A DNA stretch of 64,000 nt, taken from NCBI RefSeq assembly GCF_037975245.1, contig NC_092572.1:21998489-22062488 (forward strand). The letters run 5' to 3'. Source of the stretch: Apostichopus japonicus (lineage: Eukaryota > Echinodermata > Holothuroidea > Aspidochirotida > Stichopodidae). Below the pieces are notes generated by a model, which made no database searches, was not told the DNA's origin, and saw only the letters and a list, made by a program, of their open reading frames with translations. A program made the translations under genes and the position numbers. Shown piece by piece: positions 11,482 to 23,828 of this stretch. The first letter of the stretch is position 1. Every line of letters starts with the position of its first letter.

Positions 11482-14400
11482 TTAATTGGATACTTTATAG
11501 ATTTCTTTGTTATAGATATCAGGCTGGGGTTCCATTGCTGATGATGCTGCACCTGTGCCAGCCTGAAACAGAGCAAACCAATAGGAAAAGGTAAACAAAT
11601 AAATTTCTCAAAGACCATGTCTGGAGGAAATGACATTAAAATGTATCTTTATAAACTGTTCATGTCTAGAATCAAGCTTGAAATACTTCTTTTGCAAACT
11701 AAATGAATTCAGATAGGTCCATATGCATATGCAGTTCCTAGCGACATTGTGTGCCAGTGCATCTCATGAACCCTTTACAGCTGACAGGCTGAGTACAGAC
11801 TTATTATATCGTTTAACGTTGTACTTTGCGATGACGCGCAATGTCTTACAAAGTTATGGTAATGTATATTATGGTAGTTCATACTTTATCAATTCAATGT
11901 AGTTAGTTGTCTTGAGATTAACTAACTTCAAGGGAAAATACTACACTATATAAAATCAGAACGATAAAAAAAAAACTTTTGTTCTCGCACTTTCATGTTT
12001 TTCTTGCTTTCATTTTTCTTATTTGCTCTTTGTTGCACATTTGTGTTACATTTATCAGTTACAACTATAGCTTTTACTTTCTCAAATTTGTAAACTTATT
12101 TGTGGATTGTTCAAAGTTGAATTGTTTCATGACAGACTTTCGTCGTTATTTTTGATTACTTGCGTGTAATTACTTTTACTTGTATTCTTAGTTTTACATC
12201 GCACCTGTTGATTTGTCGTTGCCATGTAAGTCTCTGTCGTACTTTGTAAATATTCATGAAGCTCATCGAAGCTTAAACGAGATTGTTGATCCCACTGCCA
12301 GCAAAGTGACATTGCTTCATACCTATAAATAGAATCAATAAAAGAGTTGCTGCAATCAGATATTTTCAGGTTATTGAAGTTATCGTTGTCTTCAGTATCC
12401 TACTAGGTAAAGTTAATAACAGTTTGGAAATGTAAAACAATGCCAAATGCGTTTATTGATACCTATGTTTACAGCGGCCGTACGCAAACCGTCAGTCTAT
12501 GGTATGTGTTTGGAGTGTGAACAACCAATGTGCATCCAAACATAGTAGTTTATGTATTTTTGACGTTTTTTCAGTAAAATGGCGAGTTTATCATAACTTC
12601 TAGAAGTGTGTCCTTGCATCAACCAAATAAGTTAGCTTAACCACAATGTCGGACATATTTTTAAAAACTATTTAGATGTTGTACAAACGTCTTGGCCTGT
12701 CAAGCTCACTTACGCCAGCATAATTCATGAAAGGCCTAAATTCTTAAACATAAAGCACATACATTACTTTTTTGGTAACTTCATGTACACATTTGTTTCT
12801 CTACAAATTTGAAAAAAAATTGTAATATAAATATTTTAGTGCAAAGGTCACAATTAGAGTCAGCCATTAACTGAGCAGCATAATGATATCGAAAGCTTAT
12901 TAAACTGAAAGCTGATCGTTGATGACAAGTTTTAACTTACATTTGTCCAGGACAATTGCCAGGCCGTGTTAGTTTTCCTAAAACGTCTTTTGGTTTTAGT
13001 ATGTCTTTATATTGTGGTATTTTAGCACCTACAATAAAAATGGAGCACAAAAAGACATAGCAAGATCGCAGAACTGATGTGTCAACATCTATAATGAAAC
13101 AACCCTATTGACTAATGCAAAATATTGTGTTAATTAAATTCTGAATTATAATAAGTTAGAAATATTATCCACTTTCAGATGGTTTTCATAGTAGAAGCTC
13201 TGAATAGATAGTATTACTGTTCATCTTAAGTAAAAACTTATCGTGAAGAAATAAATTGAATTGTTAATTTTCAGTCTCAACAACACTGCATATTTCCCGT
13301 TTATATTCTGACCATGTTTTGTATTAAATCCTTTACTGTTAATATCATAACAACGTAACAATTGTATAGAATAAACATATGTCAGAATATAATGGCTTTC
13401 TCCATATGTGTGCATGATGCAGATTGTACAACTAGTAGGTATTCTAGTACGGTCTTATTCGATCTACGATCTTCTAGACTGAGAAAAACACGACAACACA
13501 AATGTCAACTATAGAAAGCTTTACAAACAAATCATAAATATTCTGAATAAAAGCAATACTTAATACCTCTATGTGAAAGGAACGGTAATGCAAAATAATA
13601 CTTACCATACGAAAATATTTCCCACAGGACAACACCAACAGCCCAGAGATCGCTTTCTCGTGTATATTCTCCTTTTCGCTTCGCTTCCGGTGGGAAATTC
13701 AAATGAACTATTCCATTATTCTAAAATAATAGAGGAAATGCATTAAACGAAAACTAGATAACAAATATAGAAATTTTGTTTTACTTTGAATCGAATTGTA
13801 AATTTTTCTGGCGGATGTAATAAGAGTTATTAGAGTATATATCATGCAGCGTTAAGCGAAACACAAGTCGAGTTTCCATAGTAATTTTTCATATCAAGCA
13901 ACAAGAAATTTTAATGAATTTGTATAAGGCAGCTTAAGTCACGAATTTTGATACATGCAGGAGCTTACCTTTTCAAGTTCCTCTTTAAGTCTGCCTCTTG
14001 AACACATTACGTAACAAAAGTCATAAAGTTTACAAGAAAAGGAAGAGTTTCCAGTTTGAGAAATAAGTAGTTTCTCAGTACTTAATCCGGGATGTATCCA
14101 CTGAAAAATTCATGAAAAAAAGAACCCAGAAATTTGAAAAATGATTAGTCAAGAAAGTTTTAGAAGACACAAACTTTGCATTTCTCAAAGGATATTTGTA
14201 CACAACGAAATTCAAGTAATTTTAAAAACATATCAAGAAAATAAAAACCGGAATATAATTCTTACATGTACAGTAGTTGGACTATACAACTTACATTCGA
14301 AGTCATCATTTCAAATTTAGTAACACTCACATATGTGATACTTTTTACAACTATTGGAATATTGCTACTACAAATCAGGATGTTATTTCGCAGGATTTTA

Positions 14401-17400
14401 TTTCGTCATCACTCTCAATGTATTAACCAACACCAGACTTCCAACTGTTTAAAACGTTTTGCTTTATCTGTAATTCATATTTGATAAGATTTGGCTCGAT
14501 GCAACCTAAACCAGTGTGTTCTTTAAATAATTGACAATACACCTTATGACAAATTAACCGATCAGTTGGAAAATAAGACATCATCACATATATTTGATAT
14601 TATTCTATAGATCAACTTTTACAAGACTAGTCTAAAAGAACTTGGCACTTCTATGAACCTGGTTCTAGCGAAAATGGATCGATGTACCGAACTTCATGAC
14701 TCCATACTTTACATTATAACGCAATAATTTGTATCAACCCCGAAGATATACTGAATGTAAAAACACTCATTCATTTCCATATTAAGATATCTTACACCAT
14801 TCTGATGAAGAAACTTCATGCCGTCGATAACGTTAGATGCAAATGTTAGAAAGTGCTGCGGTACCGGTTCCATTGCATTCCCGTAGAGAAAGCTTTGTCC
14901 AAACGTAATTTCAAGATACGTTCTGACGGTGCCAAAAGCCATATATTCTTCCAAGCAGTATGTAACACCTGCAATATGTAATAATAATATTTTTGGCCAA
15001 TATCACCACTACATAATGGTATGTTGCGAAATCAACATTTCAAGAAATGTCATATTTCTTATATTTTATCATGCACAAACTATATACGAATACATTTATG
15101 AATGAACCAACATTTTCATCATGCATTATTAATGTTGATAAAATATCATGCTTACAACCACTGATGATGGTGAACTTAAATGATGAGAGCAAAAATCTAC
15201 CTGACTTCTCAAAAACTCCAAATGTTTTGACAACATTTTCGTTTTTGGGGAGGGTGGCAATGTGTCGAAGGAAGTATTCCGTTTCCTCGGAAGCTTTTGT
15301 AACATCTGTAAAAGAAAAATATCAAGTACAAAACAGACGGTCTGCATTGTAAACTAAGGCCAATCCCCTTTAACATATAGCTAAGATAACTTCATATTCT
15401 TTAAGTCTTAATATACAACCAGTAGTCCGAGTGTGTGTAATCGTTGTATAATCTATATATAAAGTCATTAAAACCAGGCTAACACTGTGTTGCAAGTGAC
15501 TGTAAGAGTAAGATTGCACACCATTCTCTTGGTTGTAATGTTATTGTTATAGCCACGCTATGCTGGCATACCATCGTATTGTTACTTTCTTTGTATATGT
15601 TAATTTTCACGTATTGTTGTAGTTGTAAGCATCTCAGTTATGTTGGTAATTGTGTCAGTGTAATTGTGTGTTCTTTGTTAAGTGTCTTAGATATATATTG
15701 TAAGGAGCTGAGGCTCGGGTAGTCTGGATTGCGTCTCATTGGAATGGATATGGATTGGGCCGACGCACATTGTCGTATATAGTTAATAATTACGTATTAG
15801 AAAGAGTTCCACGCAGTCTCAGTTTCGTGTTTAGTTGTGTACATATAATTTAACTGTCTCGTACTACTACGACAGGAACCATGTCGTAGCCGAATTAGCT
15901 GGTGAATGAATAATCATATATAGTTACGGTGCGTATAATGACACAGTGCAAGTTCTCAGAACATACCTGTGCAACTCCTCATGTGTGTATAAGTTTCATT
16001 TACAGTCCCTTTATTTAATATCCCAAGCCAACGCTCTCGCATTGTTTCCGGGTTCAGTTGTGCAACAAACGTTACATACGCTCCGTCGAATTTCTTCAGC
16101 TTGTGTGGCTCCTGTGTATGGTCTTCTTCATCTATGCTTGCATACATGTCTGGATCATTAATGGAAATAGTGATACCTCATGAAGTGAGAATGTGGATAT
16201 ATAATAAACCAATCTAAACGACCAAATAATCAAACATTTGCCATGCAGGGGACTGCTGATTTTACAACGTTAAGCAATCATAACAGCATAAGGAGGAAGC
16301 TTATAGGTGACGTAGTACGCATAGGTTAACTATAATCAGCATGTTTTTCTTGATATCTTATATTCTATGCAGAAAGAACGCTTTATAAATGTTTCTACAG
16401 CTTTTTCACTGTTCGTTTTTTTTTTCTTTAGGTGGTGGCGTTTTTCACTTAAATTTTAGGAATGATTTTCCTTTCAGGCAAAACTAATCAACTATTTTTT
16501 ATAATGAGTTTAATTTGATTCAATGAACGAGATCCTACAACGAATGAACATTACCACGCATACAGAAAATAATACGTACGAAGATCATTTTTCGCAACAG
16601 TCTCCGAAGAATTTACAAGAGTATCGATACGTTGAAGTGGAAAATCTGGGGTTTGCGGAAGATCTCGCCTGTCGAAAAGAGTTGAAAATTTGCATCACTT
16701 GTTGTAAAGTAATGAAAAAAAGACCAAAAAATCAATTGTGAAATACTTGTTATATAGTAATGAAAGATAGACCAACAAATCAATTGTGTATCACTTATTA
16801 TATAGTAATATAGGAAAGACAATCAATTGTGCATGACTTGTTAAATAGTAATGAACGAGAGACTTACACAGTCAAATGTGCATCATTTGTTATATGGTAT
16901 TAAAAGAAGTATCAAAATATACAAAGGTGCATCACTTGTTATATAGTAATGAAAGAAAGACCAACAAAATCAAATGTGCATCACTTGTTATATAGTAATG
17001 AAAGATAGACCTACAAATCAATTGTGTATCACTTATTATATAGTAATGTAAGAAAGACAATCAATTGTGCATGACTTGATAAATAGTAATGAACGAGAGA
17101 CCTACACAATCAAATGTGCATCACTTGTTATATGGTATTGAAAGAAGTATCAACAAATACAAAGGTGCATCACTTGTTATATAGTAATGAAAGAAAGACC
17201 TACAAAATCAATTGTGAAATACTTGTTATATAGTAATGAAAGATAGACCTACAAAGCAATTGTGTATCACTTATTATATAGTAATGTAAGAAAGACAATC
17301 AATTGTGCATGACTTGTTAAATAGTAATGAACGAGAGACCTACACAATCAAATGTGCATCACTTGTTATATGGTATTGAAAGAAGTATCAACAAATACAA

Positions 17401-20400
17401 AGGTGCATCACTTGTTATATAGTAATGAAAGAAAGACCAACAAAATCATGTACAATTTCGCAGCTGTGCTGCCGGTGATGTGTTCTACTTGTGGTAGCTA
17501 TTCAATGATCTAGCTGACATTGTTTAGTATTTATCATTTAAATGGTTAGTATCGTCGTCTAATCTATATAGTTCATCATGTCCACTATATCGTTCGACGC
17601 CGAGTGAAACCATCCATACTTGGATGTTTTGTATTTTATTTCACTGAGATATTTCGAAGCCTTCCTCATAGTAGACAAATACTGCAATTTATTCGTAGTC
17701 ATTCAATGTATCATAAATGATAAGATATTAATATGTGATAATTACGGAGTATAATCATAAACAGAAAAAGGGAAAACGGCAATGAAAATTAAATAAGGAG
17801 TAAATCAAAAAAAAAAAAAATACATTACCTTATTGCTCTTAGATTAGAGCACCACGACAAACATTTTTCTGAAAATACATGAAAAGCTTATTAAATAACG
17901 AAATAATTGATTGAGAACATAATTATATGCAACGACCGTAACGGCTTCAATTGTTTGCCGTGTAGAGGTACGGTATTATTTTCATCTTAATTTATGTGAC
18001 CATTACGCATGTTATGAAAAACTAAATTGGTTTAATAAATATATCGTATGCAACTAACCTAAAAGTAAACGTTAATAATCCCTTTCTTTCTTTTTTTTTA
18101 AGTGTGCCATTCAGTAACTAAGCACTATTGTAACGATGGCATAATTAATTAATTACTGATTGTTAAAAGCATACTGCTTTAGTTGACTATTTTATAAGGT
18201 AGTGCAAACACAGATACATCTACACGCATAAGTATAACAATTATAGCTGTTTATTAAAAAATGGATACTTGCTTTTAGTTGACATGGTGACTAGCAAAGC
18301 AAGGATGAAGGTAGCAATCACTGACAAGGTGTAAATTATCCAGGAACTATCTCTCCGATATATCCACGAGCTTACTGCCAGAAAAATAACACTTTAACCG
18401 TTTAGTTAAAATACATGATGTTTTTCGGGGAATTATAATAATATTAGGCCACCCTCTTTCCCGCCACCGTTTTCCACACTAACATTACTCCCACCATCCC
18501 CTCCATCACGGGACATCACATATTTGGTGATTTAAAAAAAAAGGTAATAGGTTGGACAATTCAGAACAATTAAAAATCTTCCAGCCTCACTTGGGGTTCG
18601 AACCCAGGCCTCCCCGGGGATTGCTAGACCTGCCATAACCCACAAACTATCGATTGAAGGAATATTCCAAATTTGGAAAGTCGTTATTTAAACGAGGATG
18701 GAAACAATTTCTTTTCGGATAAGAAATGGATCAAAATTGCGATAATTTGAACAGCGCATTTTGAATTGTAGTATGAAATAGAAATTAGAAATACCAAATA
18801 CATATTTAAAGAGCTGTCGGTTGAATTAGAAGTTAATACCAAGTAATTTATTAATGTGCCCTTACATAATATCCTTTCTTGGCATAAACCGTTGACCGTT
18901 TTTCCTTATATGGAAGTAGGCAATAATATAAAGGATTTTTTTCTTTATGGTTGTTGGAAAATTTAATATTTTTCCGCTAATCATTTTTTTAAAAGGATGC
19001 GTACATTACATTAACTTACATTCCTTTTCTACATTGACGATGCTGCTCACGTCAATATTACCGAGGGCGTTGCTAGCTGTACACCTGTACATTCCATTGA
19101 CGTAAGTGTCTTTACTTGGCAACTGAAATTCCCACAATTGAGTTGTAATGTTTGACTTGTTCAGAGGTTTTAAGTCAATTGTTTTCCACCCAAACATATC
19201 ATCAAACTTCTGAAGGAAAACATCCGGTGTTGGATTACCGTCAACTTTGCAGATAACCAACAGGATATCTGCATCATTCGCAACATTGATAGTGGATGGA
19301 GTAACCATTTGGACGGTAGCCGGATCTGTTAAAGGAAAAAAAAAACATGACATTCTCGATGTAAGATGATTGGGGTTGAAAGTGGATCAAATTCGTTGGT
19401 TTTTCTTGCCCAGATGAAAAGTTGCATATGTATAAGATGTGTTCATGTTATGTATGTACCTTGGGTGATATGGTTAGGCAAGGGAAAATTTCAAATTAGG
19501 AAAAGCACATATAAATCTTAACGTTTAAGTAGTGTAAGACCCGTTCTTGTAATAGAGAAGGTTCTCTTAGGCATACTCACACCAAACATTTAACATCTGT
19601 TTTGACATTCCCTTCCGGTCACCTTTCAATTCACAAACTAAGTCTTTATTATGATGTTTGCGGTCACTTTGAAACGATGCAAAGCTGCATAATCTCGATA
19701 CACTGTCACTAGTGTTAGTCTGTGTACCATGCTCTTCAGGTGTGCATGTAATGTTGTCTAGAGTCCAGGAAAACTCAACAATCGTCCCTATGGGACTAAC
19801 ATCAACACAGCAAACTGCTGTAATCGTCTCGTTTTCTATTATGATCTTATTTGCTCTTAGCTCTGGCTGACCTGTTGTAGGAAGCAAAATTGCAAATATG
19901 ATAATTTCAATGTACACATTTACTGTTTATCATCAAAAACACAATTAATTTATAAAGTAATTTAGATTAGCTTTAATTGCATTAAGTTTTTTGGACAAAA
20001 CATATTGAAAATCAGGTGTAGAATAAGACCGAATTAAAGTTTAAAGACATATATGTCCACTGTATTCATGTCTGACTCTGCTTCATTCGAAACAAGGGAG
20101 ACGTCTTGGTGGAGGGGGGGGGGGGGCAGCCTTACAATATAAACTAACGATTTAAGTTGTCAACAACCGATGGTGTGCATATGTGATTTGACGGATGTAC
20201 GTTTAGTACGGGTGTTTTTATACTGTTTCTTTAGGCTTTCACATTTTTTTGCCTTATTGGTTCTATATATTCAATATTTTGGTTTTTGTTACTATTTGGT
20301 TTTATGTTTTACATTTGCAAAGCGCTTTGAGCAGCTTTGCTTATTATGCGCTATATAAGTATTACTTAATATTATTACGTTGTTATGTAAACAATAAATG

Positions 20401-21444
20401 CACATTGCGGTCTAATTTGGAAGCTGTTCGGGTGTTTCAGTCGGTAGGTCTATATGTACTGCTGTTCTTAACAGTGGCCTGATAAGCTTATTTAACAGAC
20501 TATTCTTCATGGTTTGCTTACTGTAAATTTGAAGGAGCGCGTAATCCATCCATAACCGTAATCCTGTATACATCGCACAGACATACATGCCAGCGTCAGC
20601 CACTGTAACATTAGTAATCTCCAATGACGCATATCTACCATCGTCTGATAGCTTTGATGTGTACCGATCATCCTGGTTATATGGTTCCTTTTTGTGGCTA
20701 TGGCCGGCATCAGTTATGGTTACATTCTCGAAGAACCACAAGGAAGTCACATCTCCGGTGAAGTTGTTCGTGCATGCTAGCTTTGCACAACTACCGATTG
20801 CCTCTGTATGTGTTTGGATGCCAAGACAGCCTAATTTTCGAGAAGAAAATCAAAAATTGCATTTATTCATTTCATTAACTCAATTTTTTGTTATGTTTGT
20901 TTTTGGCTTCCGTCCCTCACTTTCGATATTTTTGAACTCATTACAACGACCTGATAGTTCCTTCAATTCGATGATTGTTTTATTTTCTTCTTCTTTTTGG
21001 CGTTAATTGGTACTTATACGATATGCGGTATACTTGTTTGATAAATGTCCTCGGACTATTTCTGTCAACATCAAAGCCTATCTATCCCACGCGTGATGAA
21101 AGCAGGCTTACTGAATTAATAACGTTATGTTAGTTACCCTGGATTTGCCACAAAAAAAGGGGCGATAAAACATTCAATTGGTCAAAAGGAAAACCATCAT
21201 TTTAGATTGCAAACACCTAATTAGAAACAATTAACGTAGCTATACGAAGCCCACGATATCAATAGTTTGTTAAAGAAAGATTAAAGGAAGTATTGCGACC
21301 CAACAAGAAAAGGTGCGGCTGAAAAAGAAAAAAAAAATATCATCTTCAAAAGTGGTTACCTTCAAATATGAGAAAACACGCCAGAGTCCAGACGGCAGAA
21401 GTGATCTTGTAAGGACAGGTAACCGATAGATCGATCTTCATCAT
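11482..21444 (-). CDS. Ig-domain receptor pseudokinase, gene B (complete)
   Basis: Fifteen coding exons in transcript order: 21444-21360, 20830-20522, 19871-19581, 19325-19020, 18374-18273, 17868-17829, 16668-16580, 16149-15967, 15305-15201, 14968-14796, 14100-13969, 13720-13606, 13028-12941, 12322-12205, 11562-11482. They sum to 2217 nt (738 residues) and every phase matches. Protein order: signal peptide (h-region ITSAVWTLACFLIF), three Ig domains (about 30-330), membrane helix (WIIYTLSVIATFILALLVT), juxtamembrane, kinase-like domain, short tail. Kinase landmarks: LGILNKGT for the glycine loop, no VAIK lysine, a possible alpha-C glutamate in SEETEYFLRHI, WIHPGLSTEK for HRDLAARN, DFC for DFG, an intact SDLWAVGVVLWEIF, and LCWQWDQQSRLSF. 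The catalytic Asp and Asn are gone, so it is probably inactive. Likely a cell-surface receptor that signals through partners; the ligand is unknown. The ATG at 21441 is an alternative start. Confidence 0.85.
16687..17445. repeat. 49-bp minisatellite in gene B intron, about 15 units
   Basis: Unit core: CATCACTTGTTATATAGTAA then TGAAAGAAAGACC and a variable end. Variants follow a higher-order order: the GAAGTATCAACAAATACAAAGG-type unit recurs at about 16908, 17146 and 17384, a 238-bp super-period. It lies between exons 6 and 7's downstream sequence and the 40-nt juxtamembrane exon. Direct repeats without spacers of varying sequence; not a CRISPR array. Confidence 0.9.
18530..18665 (-). mobile_element. 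tRNA-derived SINE copy
   Basis: Minus-strand reading gives a B-box (GGGTTCGAACCCC) followed by GAGGCTGGAAGATTTTT and a CTGAATTGTCCAACC tail. The same tail follows the tRNA-like head at 50245 and the copy at 32010, so these three define one SINE family. It occupies the same intron position in B and C, so it predates their duplication. Confidence 0.6.
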
Positions 21445-21707
21445 GTTCTTTCGTCCTGGAAACAACCGGATGCTTATGTATTAACCTGTAACTGATCATA
21501 CTCGCGTCGTAGTAAATATGGCGGACTAATTTAACTTCCTGGTTCGTTTATTAATTGATCATGTATGAAAAGTGATCGCAAACATGATTGTCTGTTGTTA
21601 ATGCGAAAGTGAAATGAAACATGTTTGACGTGTGTCTGTGTTTGATGTGGGTGCTGCGTGGTGTATTAGTGTAGGAGTCAAAATGGCCGGCCACGGCCCC
21701 TGGTGAT

Positions 21708-22016
21708 CAGTGGCGTAGCTAGAAGTTTTGGCGCCCGGGTGCAAGAGTAAAAAATTGCGCCCCCACCTCCACTACTAAAAGAAAATGAAATTGCGCGCGA
21801 AAAATGTTGGTTTTTTATTTCGGGTAAGCGGTTACAGCCCCCCCCCCCCTCTTCCCCCTAAATCAAGTTGTGCTCATACGCCTATGAAATTTCCACCTAT
21901 CGAAATCTACTGCCTTGGAACTGTTTAATGAAATACCGAAATTTCCGTGACATGTTGTTATTACAGAATACAGAACAGAATTAAAAAAAGAGAGAAAGCG
22001 GTCAACATGGACTGAA
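21708..22016. mobile_element. hAT miniature transposon, truncated at duplication junction
   Basis: Starts with CAGTGGCGTAGCTAGA directly after CTGGTGAT, exactly as the complete copy at 36712. Similarity to that copy stops after GGACTGAA (22016), and the next bases match the left end of the duplicated unit instead. The right inverted repeat and second target-site copy are missing. Confidence 0.8.
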
Positions 22017-23828
22017 CAACATGGAGGCACTTGCCCCACCACCCAACAATTTAGCTTCCCTTCCAAACAAGGACAACTGTTCCTCCTCGTAATCCTCTCT
22101 TGCGCGCCACCTCTATCTCGCTCTCTCTTTCTCTTCTCTCTATTTACAGGCAAACTGTTTGCAAGGCAGTTAATTTGAGTAAATTTGCTAGCAAAAAATG
22201 TTTATTTTACCCAGTGTTCCTTCTAATTAACGCGCTAAAACCTGGATATTCAGATATTCCCGTGGAAGGAAGTGGGTCCGTTCTTTGTCTAATATTTCGC
22301 TCCTGTCTGGAGGTGTCCAGGTTCATCATTATTTCATTTGCGTACACATTTTTGTCAAGGAAGAAATTCTCCATCTGAATGTAATTATAAGTAGACCTAT
22401 TAATTTCAGGTGACATGCGGGTGAATCGAAACTACTGAAACTGGATGAAATTAAAACTTTTGAAGACTTAATTACACTTCAGAAGAAGTATTGTGCTCTA
22501 TTAACTGAGCTACTCGATCCACAGTTTTTTCCTTTGCTGGAGTGAACAACAGTACCTTGCAGGCAGGTCAACCAAGACCCACACCCCTTTGCATCCCGTA
22601 CTGCAGGAAAGTGCAAGCAATGGTCTTGAAGATAAATTCAGCTGAAATGGATTGTATCAATGGGAATGTATCAATGGGAATAAACAAAGTATACCTGTTC
22701 AATTGAAGTATGTGTTTCCTAGTCGAGTATATTATGCGTGTTCTAAGTTCTCACCAGAACATTGGTTCTGGCTATCAAGTACCACAGTGCGAGTACTGTT
22801 TTCGGGATTTGGAGTACAAGTGTCCAAGTGCTGCTTTTAAATCTGAGCACCGACTACGAGAATTGTTTCATCCAAGTGATAGGTCACATAATCAAAACCC
22901 AACATTTTGGCCGTAACATGCACGTCAAAATGGTAATATAACCGAAACCCTACAACCCATTAAGGATAACAGACAGAGTATTAATTATAGTCCTTGATTA
23001 AAGGAAATCAAAAGACAAAGTTGTCATATCGGTACGAATAAGTCTGTCACGACTTCCAGCTAGGCCTTTGTTATGTTAATTCGTACTTAATTCAGTTGGA
23101 AGAAGGTACGATTAAAGTAGGGGTTGATTGGAAATCTACAGAAAAAACAGATCCAATCAATCTAAATAAACGATTAATAGTTCCCGTTGAATTCATGTTG
23201 GTTTATTATATCTATTTCTCTTAATTAATGTTGGATTATAAAAAGATCAATCAAATTATGATATACAGCCTTGTATGGTAAATAAAAATAATGATTATAA
23301 GATCGTTCTCTTTCGAACATAATTCCAGTTCTGAAGAGCCTGTGCGATTGGGATATACACTTGCTGTGTAGACTAGAGTGAAGCTATATACGACGATGCA
23401 TCATTAACCATTTCCCCCACTCTACTCACAAAGTGTGACTACTTATTAGCACATAGCTCCAAAGAGCCAATCAAAAGTGAAGCCAATAAATATCAGCTGC
23501 ACGAGTGTAAATATCTGGATGGAACATATGTGTCCTAAACTCACATTGCTCTGGAAGAATTTTATGCTCAAGATCAAGTAAACAACAAATTATTCTAAAC
23601 GAGCGTGAGACCAGAGGAGTCAATGTCTTCCAGGGATATATTTCAAATCGGAGGATATCTTCATGTTGGCTATAAGGGGCTTACAGAGTTAATGTAATAT
23701 ATTCCAGACTAATCAATGGCACTAAACAGTAAGATCAGTGTAATTTTCCCAAGGCTGATGACGTCAAAGGTCAGGGCTCAAAGGTCAAACAGTACCTTAT
23801 TGATAATTACGTGTGCATATTGCTAGTG
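22017..23828. other. Intergenic region between gene B and gene C
   Basis: Second copy of the sequence at 9617-11481, carrying pyrimidine tracts. No open gene. It contains the 5' flank of B only near the junction, and otherwise what was the 3' flank of the ancestral gene. Confidence 0.55.

Larger units (their letters stand above)
9617..22016. repeat. Tandem duplication unit 1 (carries gene B)
   Basis: This segment is paralogous along its length to 22017-36987. The left edge is where similarity to the second unit starts (GGAGGCACTTGCCCC at 9623 and 22023). The right edge is where the hAT miniature at 21708 breaks off. Identity by eye is highest in the kinase half (about 97 percent, introns included) and lower in the Ig half. 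Confidence 0.8.

Noticed and set aside
12127-12204. Stop at 12127 as the end of gene B
   Set aside because: The donor CAG/GTGCGA at 12205 leads in phase 0 to a terminal exon conserved in B and C. The read-through frame is not conserved: C has an extra T giving an immediate stop.
16523-16741. Plus-strand ORF beside the minisatellite (72 residues)
   Set aside because: It lies antisense to the 89-nt juxtamembrane exon of gene B, whose phases and splice sites are preserved in gene C; the plus-strand frame is broken in the C copy.
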